A stretch of 64,000 nt of DNA from Synechococcus sp. WH 8016 (GTDB lineage Bacteria; Cyanobacteriota; Cyanobacteriia; PCC-6307; Cyanobiaceae), in NCBI RefSeq assembly GCF_000230675.1, contig NZ_AGIK01000001.1, positions 1,054,001 to 1,118,000 on the forward strand, given 5' to 3'. Position 1 is the first letter of the stretch, and each line of letters begins with the position of its first letter. Positions 1-8,347 of the stretch are shown here, one piece after another. A program made the position numbers and the translations under genes. A model generated the notes under the pieces. The model did no database searches. It saw only the letters and a list, made by a program, of their open reading frames with translations, and was not told where the DNA came from.

Positions 1-11
1 TTAAAACCCAG

Positions 12-740
12 TTAAACCGTAAGAGCTGCTGCCGCCATGCGAGCGATATCCCGGGAGCTGAAACCGATTTCGTTCAAGGCTTCCTGATAAGCGATCAAAA
101 AGTCTTCGATCAAATCTTCCTTTTCCATGTGCAGGACAGAAGCATCAGCAGCCACCTGCTCAAGCATCGAGCGAATCAGCGGAAGATTCACCTTGTTGGC
201 TTCCATCAACTCGTCGCGGCTTGCCTCGAAATTGGCCTTGAGCCACTCTTGTCCGTAGTTGAGGTGGGTGTATTCGTCCTTAACGACCCCCTCGGTAATT
301 TTGCGCGCGAAGGGGTCAGCAACAGGGATGTAGATGTGATAGGCCGAAATCGCGAAGGCCTCGATCAAGAGGGCCTGAATCAGCAGGCAGGTCACCACCT
401 TGCCCTCTTTGAGAGCGGATTGAAAATTGCCATGCAAAGGAGCAAAAAACTCCTGAGCGAAGGGCATATCAGCCACAACGTTGAGGTTTTTTGCACAGGC
501 GGTAAAGCCCTTCATGTGCTTCATTTCCATCTTCGCCAGCTTGGCGAGTTCCTCAGCCTGATCAGGGATCAGCGTGCCTAAGGAGATGTAATTGTCATGA
601 GCTTCCTGCTCACCTTCGATCACGATGGCGTTGATGCGGCTATAGGCATCCTTGTAAGCATCCGTCGTGAAATCAGGTAGCTCTGCCAAACCCTGCTGAT
701 CATCGAGCACAGCGACTGCTGTGGAGTCAAGGGTTGACAT
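12..740 (-). CDS. ado: Aldehyde deformylating oxygenase (alkane synthesis)
   Basis: Converts fatty aldehydes made by acyl-ACP reductase into alkanes or alkenes plus formate, using a ferritin-like di-iron centre. The 242-aa protein has the usual length. The six expected iron ligands are all visible: E44, E72, H75 (in MEMKHMK), E127, E156 and H159 (in DEYTH). A GGAAGAG ribosome-binding site lies just upstream of the ATG. The partner reductase usually lies beside this gene; here it would lie to the left, outside the window. The next gene upstream (creatininase family) is on the same strand after a 71-bp gap, so ado may have its own promoter. Assignment is very secure. Confidence 0.97.
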   Translation of the reverse strand: MSTLDSTAVAVLDDQQGLAELPDFTTDAYKDAYSRINAIVIEGEQEAHDNYISLGTLIPDQAEELAKLAKMEMKHMKGFTACAKNLNVVADMPFAQEFFAPLHGNFQSALKEGKVVTCLLIQALLIEAFAISAYHIYIPVADPFARKITEGVVKDEYTHLNYGQEWLKANFEASRDELMEANKVNLPLIRSMLEQVAADASVLHMEKEDLIEDFLIAYQEALNEIGFSSRDIARMAAAALTV

Positions 741-811
741 GATTCTCTTCCGGTTATCAGCAATGCTGACGACTGTAACCAGTGTTCACCTCAACAGACG
801 TGCTTGAAGGG

Positions 812-1657
812 TCAGTTGACAACCGCAACAGGTTGAGAAGGGGGCCAATTACTGGCCAACAAACTGCCAAAGAGATTGGCCCAATGGCTCACCAGGCAGC
901 GTTCCAAGGCTTCCCCAAGTTCGGCACTGGCTGCGCGTGAATCACCGATCACACCACTGCTACTGAGGTCAGATGTCAGCCAGGCCGTAGGGGCCGCTCC
1001 TTCCAGGCTCCAACCAGGAGGTGGAGTGGCGAGAGAGGCGGGCTGGCGATGGTCACCGTCGACGGGACGAGCCTCCCCCACCAACCGCGGCTCAAGAGCC
1101 AGCATCAAACTGGTTTCAGCCTGCGCGGCATGCAATCCGCCCCGTAGCTCTTCCTCAGGAATCAACGCAGCCAAACCAGATACGCCACTCCACAAGAAGC
1201 AGGGAAGAACCGCCATAGATGGCGACTGAACACGAAGTTCCCTTGCCGCAGCCTGAAGCAATCCAATCTGCCCCCCATGGGCGTTGAACAACACCAAGCG
1301 CTTCACCCCTTGGGCACTCAACTGCGTTCCCACCTCGATGATCAGTTGGGTCAACAAGCCCGAGGACACGCTCAAGGTTCCAGGAAAGCCTGCATGCTCT
1401 GGAGAAAATCCAATGGATTGTGAGGGCAGGCTCCAAATCGGAGCATTTGCTGCGAGCTCTGACAACACAGAGGCGAGGATCCGCTCAGAAAACAGAGCAT
1501 CGGTGGCAAGAGGGAGATGGGGGCCGTGTTGTTCAAAAGCGCCCATCGGCCAAACCACGGTGGAACCGGATTGCTGTAAGGCTTTCTCCGCCTCTGGCCA
1601 ACTCAAGCTGTCCAAGCGCCGTGTGGCGGAAAGACCCAAGTGAGCTTGTGCAGTCAT
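812..1657 (-). CDS. Creatininase-family amidohydrolase
   Basis: Member of the creatininase/MftE-type metal amidohydrolase family, about 281 aa from the chosen ATG (MTAQAHLG). Family signatures are visible: WPMGAFEQHGPHLPLATD near residue 40 (a metal-binding Glu/His segment), the FSPEHAGFPGT segment, FNAHGGQ and GLHAAQAETS (Glu ligand). The frame stays open upstream to 1882, but that part overlaps the divergent S1 gene and lacks family similarity, so I rejected it. The true substrate in cyanobacteria is not evident; creatinine hydrolysis itself is unlikely to be the role. The gene is divergent from the S1-domain gene. Confidence 0.85.
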   Translation of the reverse strand: MTAQAHLGLSATRRLDSLSWPEAEKALQQSGSTVVWPMGAFEQHGPHLPLATDALFSERILASVLSELAANAPIWSLPSQSIGFSPEHAGFPGTLSVSSGLLTQLIIEVGTQLSAQGVKRLVLFNAHGGQIGLLQAAARELRVQSPSMAVLPCFLWSGVSGLAALIPEEELRGGLHAAQAETSLMLALEPRLVGEARPVDGDHRQPASLATPPPGWSLEGAAPTAWLTSDLSSSGVIGDSRAASAELGEALERCLVSHWANLFGSLLASNWPPSQPVAVVN

Positions 1658-1713
1658 CGGCCGACACGCCTCCCATTTGCTGCCAGACTGACTGATCGAG
1701 GACATTGAGACCC

Positions 1714-3015
1714 ATGGCGGGATCAGAAAGCCAACAATCCATGGACAGCAAAGGGCAAAGCCCGGCAGCTCAGCCTCCGCGCAAGCCCCTGCAGGTGATG
1801 CATATAAGTCGCAAAGACGAACAGGATCGCCTTCGGCGTGAGGCAGAAGAAGCGAGGACGGCCGCCGATGCCGCGATGGCACGGGCTGTTGAATTAGAGA
1901 AAGCGGCGCAAATCGCTCAAAACACCACGGCTAGGCCCCCCATGGCCCCAACGTCGTCGTCAACGGCGGCGGCAAAGCCATCAGTCGTTGACGACGACGA
2001 TTTGCGCTTTGGGACGGATGAGCTCAGTGGCATGAGCATGGCTGATCTTCTTGGCCCATCCGACTCCAATTCAAAATCCTCGAAATCCAGCCCACGGCCT
2101 GCCAAAGCCTCCAATCGAAGTGTCGACGACTTTGACTTTGACGAGGGTGCTTTCTTGGCAGCCCTCGATGCCAACGAGCCGGTGGGCACCACAGGAGAAG
2201 TGGTCACAGGAACCGTCATCGGGATGGAAAGCGATGGTGTCTATGTCGACATCGGGGGCAAAGCCCCGGGCTTCATGCCCAAGAACGAATGTGGTCTGGG
2301 AGTGATCACCAACCTCAAGGAAAGATTCCCCAAGGGCCTTGAGATTGAAGTATTGGTCACGCGGGAACAAAATGCTGATGGGATGGTCACCATCAGCTGC
2401 CGCGCGCTCGCCCTGCGTCAAAGCTGGGACAAGGTGAAGCAGCTTGAGAAAGAGGGCAGGGTTTCTCAAGTGAAAGTCACCGGTTTCAACCGTGGTGGTG
2501 TGACTTGCGATTTGGAGGGACTACGAGGCTTCATCCCCCGTTCCCAACTGCAGGATGGTGAAAACCACGAAGCATTGGTGGGCAAAACCTTGGGTGTGGC
2601 CTTCCTCGAGGTCAATTCTGAAACGCGGAAATTGGTCCTTTCCGAGAAGAGAGCTGCCACTGCCGCCCGTTTCTCAGAACTAGAGGTCGGACAACTGGTG
2701 GAGGGTCATGTGGCGGCGATCAAGCCCTATGGACTGTTCGTGGATCTCGGAGGGATCAGCGGACTTCTGCATCAATCAGCCATTACCGGAGGCAGCATGC
2801 GCTCGATGCGCGAAATCTTCGATCAAGGCGACGCTGTCAAAGCCTTAATCACGGAATTGGATCCTGGTCGCGGCCGAATCGCCCTGAACACAGCCATGTT
2901 GGAGGGACAACCTGGTGAATTACTTGTCGATAAAGACAAAGTGATGGCAGAAGCAACCGATCGAGCCAACAGGGCTCGTAACGTCCTGAAGCAACAGGAA
3001 CAATCAGCTGGATGA
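1714..3015 (+). CDS. S1-domain RNA-binding protein (ribosomal protein S1 homologue)
   Basis: Protein of about 433 aa with a charged, coiled-coil-like N-terminus (RKDEQDRLRREAEEA) and a Ser/Ala/Asp-rich linker. Three S1 RNA-binding repeats follow at roughly residues 160-230, 245-310 and 325-395 (for example GTVIGMESDGVYVDIGG and GHVAAIKPYGLFVDLGG). Cyanobacteria usually carry two S1-type proteins; this resembles the shorter second one (Rps1b-like) rather than the main ribosomal S1. It probably binds mRNA or the 30S subunit. Starts at ATG 1714 (GAGGA about 11 bp upstream) or ATG 1741 are both possible. It overlaps the next gene by 4 bp, implying translational coupling to the Tab2-family protein. 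Confidence 0.85.
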   Translation: MAGSESQQSMDSKGQSPAAQPPRKPLQVMHISRKDEQDRLRREAEEARTAADAAMARAVELEKAAQIAQNTTARPPMAPTSSSTAAAKPSVVDDDDLRFGTDELSGMSMADLLGPSDSNSKSSKSSPRPAKASNRSVDDFDFDEGAFLAALDANEPVGTTGEVVTGTVIGMESDGVYVDIGGKAPGFMPKNECGLGVITNLKERFPKGLEIEVLVTREQNADGMVTISCRALALRQSWDKVKQLEKEGRVSQVKVTGFNRGGVTCDLEGLRGFIPRSQLQDGENHEALVGKTLGVAFLEVNSETRKLVLSEKRAATAARFSELEVGQLVEGHVAAIKPYGLFVDLGGISGLLHQSAITGGSMRSMREIFDQGDAVKALITELDPGRGRIALNTAMLEGQPGELLVDKDKVMAEATDRANRARNVLKQQEQSAG

Positions 3016-3926
3016 TGTCCGCCGAACAGATCCAGAACGATGGGAGTGAACGTTCAAGCGGAATCCTTTCAGGCGACTGGGAACTCGATTTCTATTCCAG
3101 ACCGATCCTCGAGCCTGATGGGAAAAAACGTTGGGAGCTGCTGATCGTCAGCTCCCCCTGCGAAGGGACAACATCCAGTTTTCGCTTCGAAAAACGCTGT
3201 CCTGCGAGCAGTGTTAATTCCACCTGGTTAACTAGCGCTCTCACAGAAGCCATGGCGGCAGCTCAACAGCAAGGCTGGGCCGTTCCTCGAAAGCTGCGTT
3301 CTTGGAGAAGCTCCATGCGCACCATGGTTCAGAGAGCTGCCTCTGAACTGGGCCTCGAGATGGTTCCAAGCCGTCGCACCTATGCCCTATTCGATTGGAT
3401 CGCTGAGCGCGAACAGGATCTCTACCCCAAGGAAGAGGGGTACATGGCAGGTCCTCTTGCGCCCCCTCCTGTCCCGGTCAGCACGCCTCCTCGTCCGCTA
3501 CCTGAGTCCGTGCGGGGTGATGCCTGGAATTGGGCCGAACTTCCCGCCGCATCCCTGCGCGAAGCCACCGGATGGCCCATCGGATTCCGAGGCCTGCTCC
3601 CCGTTCCCAACACCATTAACGATGACCAAATCATCCCCGGCTTGCGCCTGTTCAGCCAAACCAGGGGATTAGCCCTCGCTGGACTGCTCGGTGGAATTGA
3701 ACCGGTTCGTCTCAGAGTGAGCGGCACCCAACTCCTCCTGGAGGCCGGTCAGGATGACTGTTGGCTTGTGAGCGATCTCAGCTCAGAGGAAGCCGTCCAC
3801 GTCTCAGCACTGATGACACAGGCAGCAGAGCATGCTGACGGTTTGCAGTTCATCGCTGTTCAAACCTCCCCAGACGCCGAGCGTTTTGAAGGGTTTTGGA
3901 TGCTGCGGGATCAAGCAGAACCATGA
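3012..3926 (+). CDS. Tab2/Atab2-family RNA-binding protein (DUF1092)
   Basis: This 304-aa protein belongs to the family whose chloroplast members (Tab2/Atab2) bind psaB/psbA-type mRNAs and promote translation of photosystem subunits. Typical features are the N-terminal WELDFYSRPILEPDGKKRWE segment and a conserved C-terminal half (WPIGFRGLLPVPNT, RGLALAGLLGGIEP). A Pro-rich linker sits near residues 150-165. It begins with ATGATG overlapping the S1-domain gene stop and itself overlaps pgeF by 4 bp. The coupling to an S1 RNA-binding gene fits a role in mRNA translation, which is inference from context and family. Confidence 0.85.
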   Translation: MMSAEQIQNDGSERSSGILSGDWELDFYSRPILEPDGKKRWELLIVSSPCEGTTSSFRFEKRCPASSVNSTWLTSALTEAMAAAQQQGWAVPRKLRSWRSSMRTMVQRAASELGLEMVPSRRTYALFDWIAEREQDLYPKEEGYMAGPLAPPPVPVSTPPRPLPESVRGDAWNWAELPAASLREATGWPIGFRGLLPVPNTINDDQIIPGLRLFSQTRGLALAGLLGGIEPVRLRVSGTQLLLEAGQDDCWLVSDLSSEEAVHVSALMTQAAEHADGLQFIAVQTSPDAERFEGFWMLRDQAEP

Positions 3927-4741
3927 CCACTGCTGCCGAACCATTCCGTCAGCCCGACAACCTGTTCAACACCCTGGAGCATTGGACATGGGTGGGCTGC
4001 TACGGCGGCTACTACCTCACCTCGGATGCGATGCAGGCCGCAGGGTTCGAACATGGATTTTTCACCCGTCTTTGGCAAAACCGAGGGCCTGATGCCTTAG
4101 CGGCCTATCTATCGGCTGGAGTGAGTGTCCATCGCCCCCAACAGGTTCACGGCAACCGAGTTCTGAATGCTGACGAAGCCAGCGCGTCTCCCTGGCCTGA
4201 GGCTGATGGTCTGGTGAGCAACCGTGGTGGCCAAAGTCTCTGGGTTTGCGGTGCCGATTGCACCCCCGTACTGCTTGCAGACCCCACGATTGGTCACGTC
4301 GCCGCTTGTCATGCAGGCTGGCGAGGGGTCGCCAGTGGCATTCTTCCTGCGGCCATTCGGCGTTTAACAACGCGAGGAGCGAAGCCGGAACAGCTGATTG
4401 TGGCCCTTGGTCCAGCCGTCAGTGGGGCTCTCTATCAGGTTGAGACAACCGTGGCGGAGCAGGTGGGACAAGCCCTCGATTCCGATCGTTCTCTCAAGCT
4501 CAGCGACATGGAAGCTCTGGGGATCCTTCTGCCCGATCCAGAGCCAAACAGGTGTCGCCTCGATATTCGTCTTGCCGCCCGTGAGCAACTGCAACGCTGC
4601 GGTATTCCAGATCAACAGATCAGTCTCTGCCCTCTCTGCACCGTTTCAGAGCCAAGCCTCTTCCACTCCTGGCGTCGCGATCAAGTGAAAGCGGTGCAGT
4701 GGAGCGGAATTGTTGGTCAAGCTGCGGACTCCTCAGAGTGA
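3923..4741 (+). CDS. pgeF: Peptidoglycan editing factor PgeF (YfiH/DUF152)
   Basis: YfiH-type copper/zinc enzyme of 272 aa, related to 'multicopper polyphenol oxidase' proteins. The family proofreads peptidoglycan precursors by removing L-Ser wrongly added in place of L-Ala, and may have purine nucleoside activity. Metal-site signatures are visible: QVHGNRV, WVCGADCTPVLLAD and HVAACHAGWRGVASG, followed by ALGPAVSGALYQV. The ATG at 3923 overlaps the stop of the upstream Tab2-family gene (ATGA), so the longer frame from 3896 is not needed. Its 3' end overlaps the convergent FAD dehydrogenase by 9 bp. Confidence 0.9.
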   Translation: MTTAAEPFRQPDNLFNTLEHWTWVGCYGGYYLTSDAMQAAGFEHGFFTRLWQNRGPDALAAYLSAGVSVHRPQQVHGNRVLNADEASASPWPEADGLVSNRGGQSLWVCGADCTPVLLADPTIGHVAACHAGWRGVASGILPAAIRRLTTRGAKPEQLIVALGPAVSGALYQVETTVAEQVGQALDSDRSLKLSDMEALGILLPDPEPNRCRLDIRLAAREQLQRCGIPDQQISLCPLCTVSEPSLFHSWRRDQVKAVQWSGIVGQAADSSE

Positions 4742-6412
4742 AGAACCCAGCCGCAAGCCCACAGCCTCTGCGACACGAATGCCATCAATCGCTGCTGAAA
4801 GAATCCCCCCCGCGTAGCCAGCCCCTTCGCCAGCAGGCGTGAGACCCAGCGTATTAATCGACTCGAAATGGTCGTCGCGAGGAATTCGCAGGGGAGACGA
4901 TGTGCGGGTTTCCACTGCTGTTAACAACGCATCGGGATGGTCATACCCTTTAATGCGACGAGCAAAGAGAGGCAAAGCTTCCTGCAATGCCGTCACCATC
5001 GGCATCGGCAAAAGGCTGCGTAAATCACTTGGTGACACGCCAGGTTGATAAGAAGCGCCGATGGCACCGAGTTCCGTTGTGGGCCGTCCGGCCAAGAAAT
5101 CCTGGAGCCGCTGCACCGGGGCGCTGTAATCAGCCCCCCCTAAAACAAACGCTTGTTGTTCCAGCGCCCGCTGGAAAGCAAGACCGGCCAAGGGATCCCC
5201 CGGCCAGGCGGCGTAGGCCGCCAAGTCCTCCTGCTCCACAGGAACAACCAAGGCTGCGTTGGCATTGCGCTCGTTGCGTGAATGCTGGCTCATGCCATTG
5301 GTCACCACCCGGCCCGTCTCGGACGTGGCTCCAACCACTAATCCGCCAGGGCACATGCAAAAGCTGTAAACACAGCGACCATTAGCCGCATGGTGAACGA
5401 GCTTGTATTCCGCGGCGCCGAGGAGGGGATGGCCTGCATTCAGCCCCCAGCGAGCTTCGTCGACCAACGCTTGGGGATGCTCAATGCGAAAGCCGACCGC
5501 AAAGGGCTTGGCTTCAAGCGCGACGCCAGCCTGCTGAAGCATCTGGAAGCTGTCTCGGGCTGAATGCCCTGGAGCCAACACCACCTGACGACAGGGCAAG
5601 GACGTCCCATCCGCCAAGGACAAGCCAACCACTCGCTGGGACTTCCCTGAAGCATGATCTGAACCAGGAGGTCCCGCGCAGGGTTCCAGCAAGAGCTGAT
5701 CCACCCGACTGCCGAAACGAACCTCCCCACCGAGCGCCTCGATTTTGGCCCGCAAGCCCCGCACCACCGTGGCCAATTTGAAGGTGCCGATATGGGGTCG
5801 GTGCTTCGTGAGAATCTCACGATTGGCACCACAGGCCACCAGTTCTTCCAGAACTTTGCAGCCGTAATGATCAGGATCACTGACCTGGCTATAAAGCTTC
5901 CCGTCCGAAAAGGTTCCGGCACCGCCCTCGCCAAACTGGGCATTGGATTCCGGATTGAACCCAGCGGTTCGGCGCCAAAATCCAAACGTATCCGCCGTTC
6001 GTTGTTTCACGGGCTGTCCCCGTTCGAGCAACAAGGGGCGAAACCCCATCTGAGCCAGAAGAAGAGCCGCAAAGTAACCACAGGGGCCAGCGCCGACCAC
6101 CACAGGCCGCTGCTCGGAGTGCCCGCCAATCCCTTCCGGGGCACGGGCGACATAGCGGTAATGAGTGTCTGGGGTTGGACGAAGTCTTCGATCGCCGTGC
6201 CTTCGGCGCATCAGCGCCGCCTCACCATCTAAGGCAACATCCACGGAATAAATCAGCTGAATGCGATCGCGACGACGGGCATCAACACTCCGCTTCACCA
6301 ACTGACAATCGAGAAGGCGCGCCCGTGGGATCTTGAGGTATCGCAGCACCGCTTGCTCCAGATCATCGGGGCCGTGATCCAGCGGAAGACGGAGCTCACT
6401 AAGACGCAACAC
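4733..6412 (-). CDS. FAD-dependent dehydrogenase (COG2509 type)
   Basis: Large flavoprotein of 559 aa. An N-terminal domain of about 90 aa carries basic residues (VKRSVDARRRDRIQ). It is followed by a Rossmann dinucleotide motif (VVVGAGPCGYFAALLLAQMG, about residues 105-125) and the segments FGEGGAGTFSDGKLYS, LAPGHSARDSF and GEGAGYAGGILSAAIDG near the C-terminus. These define the widely conserved COG2509 family of uncharacterised FAD dehydrogenases. Substrate unknown. It lies 5 bp downstream of the substrate-binding lipoprotein gene and probably ends the reverse operon that starts at ilvB. The first codon is probably the start GTG/ATG at 6412. Confidence 0.85.
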   Translation of the reverse strand: MLRLSELRLPLDHGPDDLEQAVLRYLKIPRARLLDCQLVKRSVDARRRDRIQLIYSVDVALDGEAALMRRRHGDRRLRPTPDTHYRYVARAPEGIGGHSEQRPVVVGAGPCGYFAALLLAQMGFRPLLLERGQPVKQRTADTFGFWRRTAGFNPESNAQFGEGGAGTFSDGKLYSQVSDPDHYGCKVLEELVACGANREILTKHRPHIGTFKLATVVRGLRAKIEALGGEVRFGSRVDQLLLEPCAGPPGSDHASGKSQRVVGLSLADGTSLPCRQVVLAPGHSARDSFQMLQQAGVALEAKPFAVGFRIEHPQALVDEARWGLNAGHPLLGAAEYKLVHHAANGRCVYSFCMCPGGLVVGATSETGRVVTNGMSQHSRNERNANAALVVPVEQEDLAAYAAWPGDPLAGLAFQRALEQQAFVLGGADYSAPVQRLQDFLAGRPTTELGAIGASYQPGVSPSDLRSLLPMPMVTALQEALPLFARRIKGYDHPDALLTAVETRTSSPLRIPRDDHFESINTLGLTPAGEGAGYAGGILSAAIDGIRVAEAVGLRLGSSL

Positions 6413-6417
6413 CGGCT

Positions 6418-7650
6418 TTAAAGGCTCCCATCACGATCAGCGCCCGACTGCGGAGCGATCAATCGCGTGGTTGCCGTTCCCGATGGGATCTGTCCGGGTC
6501 TCAAGGCCAGATCACTGGCAGCCCCTGCTAGACGAACGGGCTGACCTTGCTGGCGCAGAGCGATCGCCTCACACAAGGGCTGAACCTCAGCATCCGGATC
6601 AAGCCAACCGATGGGGTCACGGAGACCTTCCTCTGATACGGGCGCGGGCGCAAGCATGGACAGAGCCACAAGACGGGCCGCATCAAAACCAGAGGCCGCT
6701 AAGAGGTCAGGAGCCTGCCCCCAACGCTGCTGATAAGAGGCTGCGAAGGAAGACCAACCGGGACCATGCGCCGGTTGGTCAGGGATCAATTGTGCCCAAG
6801 GTTTTGGAGGCACGGCATCAAGACGGATCACGGGCATCAGCCAAATCCTCCCCGGTGTGGCAGGCGAAGCTCCCCTCAGCCGACCATCGGTCTGGGCTTG
6901 ATCCAAGAGCATCGCCAACCGACTAGAGGGATCAGCGGCCAGAGCAATGGCAGCAGGACGTTTCCAAGCCAGATCTTGGATCAATTGGTTCACCGCGGAG
7001 GCATCATCAGCGTTGACCTGCTGAACGAGGGCCTTCTCATAGGTTTCCACCTTGCCTCCCAGTTGCTTGAAAGCCTCCGTATAGGCATCCACCATCTCTG
7101 CAGCGCGATCAGCAGGATCGGCAACCACCATGATTCTTCGCCATCCCTGCGCCAGGGTGTCGGCAGCCAGTTGGTCGATTTCCGACTGCTGGGAAGGGCT
7201 TAAAGGATGCAGCAATCCCTGGGGATCAAGCGGCACCAATTGATTTAAAGACGCACCGCGCTGATAGGGAAGAATCACATTGATCTGGTGATCCTGGGCG
7301 AGTCGAGAAAAACGAGGCAGTTCCGTCGCAAACGGCGCAATCACTAAAGAACGGCTGGACCCTAGAAGGGGAGCCGGATCGTCATCGAGACCGACCGTGC
7401 GCCACTCCACAAGCGAGGGAGAAGATCCACAGGCTCGAACCTGCTCTTCCCCGAGAGCAAAACCTTGACGAAAAACCGCATGAGCAGGCTGATACCCATC
7501 TGACATGAGCGCAAGCACGGGGGCTCTTTCCTGCGTGCTAGCCGCGAGAGCTTGGCATCCCAGCAGGCTTGCCGCCACGATCAAACCATGACCGATGGGG
7601 AGACCTCTGAAGAGCTTCCCCCATCCCGAATCAGAAACACGGTCACTCAT
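6418..7650 (-). CDS. Type 1 periplasmic-binding-fold lipoprotein (Leu/Ile/Val-like)
   Basis: Protein of about 410 aa with a signal segment ending in a lipobox-like LLGC, followed by a region resembling the bilobal periplasmic-binding fold of LivK/LpoA-type proteins (PVLALMSDGYQPAHAVFRQGF, WRRIMVVADPADRAAEMVDAY, AAIALAADPSSRLAMLLDQA). It could bind an amino acid or act as a cell-envelope sensor; no cognate permease or ATPase is next to it. I chose ATG 7650 because GAGG sits about 5 bp upstream; an in-frame ATG at 7674 lacks this. It is followed closely by the FAD dehydrogenase gene. Function beyond the fold is unproven. Confidence 0.7.
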   Translation of the reverse strand: MSDRVSDSGWGKLFRGLPIGHGLIVAASLLGCQALAASTQERAPVLALMSDGYQPAHAVFRQGFALGEEQVRACGSSPSLVEWRTVGLDDDPAPLLGSSRSLVIAPFATELPRFSRLAQDHQINVILPYQRGASLNQLVPLDPQGLLHPLSPSQQSEIDQLAADTLAQGWRRIMVVADPADRAAEMVDAYTEAFKQLGGKVETYEKALVQQVNADDASAVNQLIQDLAWKRPAAIALAADPSSRLAMLLDQAQTDGRLRGASPATPGRIWLMPVIRLDAVPPKPWAQLIPDQPAHGPGWSSFAASYQQRWGQAPDLLAASGFDAARLVALSMLAPAPVSEEGLRDPIGWLDPDAEVQPLCEAIALRQQGQPVRLAGAASDLALRPGQIPSGTATTRLIAPQSGADRDGSL

Positions 7651-7698
7651 GGGGACCTCAGCTGGAGGGGTCATGAGAGAAAGGGTCTTTGTCGAAAT

Positions 7699-7917
7699 TT
7701 AGGGAGATGGATCCGTTTCGTCCTCTTTTGTCTCAGGATTTGTCGCTGGGATCAACAGGGCGAGCAAACCTGCTGCCAACAGCAGCCCTCCCAGTCCGAG
7801 AGCAAGGGATTGATTTTCTCCAGGCACATCACCCCAGACCGCCGTACTAAAAAAAGCGGCTGATAGAAGCAAGCAGGGCACCATCACGATGCCGGCCGCG
7901 AAGCGATTTTTTCCCAT
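7699..7917 (-). CDS. Small two-helix membrane protein
   Basis: Protein of 72 aa with two hydrophobic helices (about residues 8-29 and 37-58), a short loop containing GDVPGENQ between them, and an acidic tail (ETKEDETDP). It starts one base after the upstream nuclease-fold gene ends, so it is almost certainly translated as part of the ilvB operon. No family recognised. The hydrophobic layout and tight spacing support a real gene; the function is unknown. Confidence 0.65.
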   Translation of the reverse strand: MGKNRFAAGIVMVPCLLLSAAFFSTAVWGDVPGENQSLALGLGGLLLAAGLLALLIPATNPETKEDETDPSP

Positions 7918-7918
7918 C

Positions 7919-8347
7919 TCAGCCTGCGGGGCAACTTGAAGTCGCCAAACCGGTTTCTAGCAGGGAACCCCCAAGGTCCTGATCGGCATCGAGAGGGGTC
8001 ACGCGGGCAATCAAAACACCATCTTCATTTCCCTCCGGACGCAGGTTCACCCGTTTGCGTCGCGGCACGGATTTTTTCAAAAGATCGACAGCAGCCGCTT
8101 CATTGACAGGATCGACTGCAATACAAGCCAAACGAACGCTGTAATTGCGGTTGCTATCTCCAATCTGGAGAAGCGTGGACGAACGCACCTGTAACACTTC
8201 TGCGGCCAGCGATGGCAATGGTGAAACCACCAACACGACCAACAAGATCAGAAGACTGGAGCAAAAACGGATCACAGACTCGCTGCGCAAGCGCTGCAGA
8301 AACAGTGGTCGCTGGCTGGGAAGGCGAAAACATCCGGACATGATCAT
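7919..8347 (-). CDS. Secreted degenerate SNase-fold (thermonuclease-like) protein
   Basis: Protein of 142 aa with a hydrophobic signal peptide (LLILLVVLVVSPLPSLAA, cleavage near residue 49). The mature part follows the staphylococcal-nuclease pattern: VLQVRSSTLLQIGDSN..YSVRLACIAVDP, then AAAVDLLKKSVPRRKRVNLRP and LLETGLA near the C-terminus. The usual catalytic Asp/Glu/Arg constellation (RL.giDaPE, then the Glu/Arg pair) is not preserved, since VRLACIAVDP lacks the PE and the later motif is eroded. It is probably a binding domain rather than a nuclease. It overlaps ilvB by 4 bp (ATGA). Fold assignment is by pattern and moderate. Confidence 0.65.
   Translation of the reverse strand: MIMSGCFRLPSQRPLFLQRLRSESVIRFCSSLLILLVVLVVSPLPSLAAEVLQVRSSTLLQIGDSNRNYSVRLACIAVDPVNEAAAVDLLKKSVPRRKRVNLRPEGNEDGVLIARVTPLDADQDLGGSLLETGLATSSCPAG

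Noticed and set aside
1658-1882. Upstream extension of the creatininase reading frame
   Set aside because: It has no family similarity and overlaps the divergent S1-domain gene; the ATG at 1657 is sufficient.
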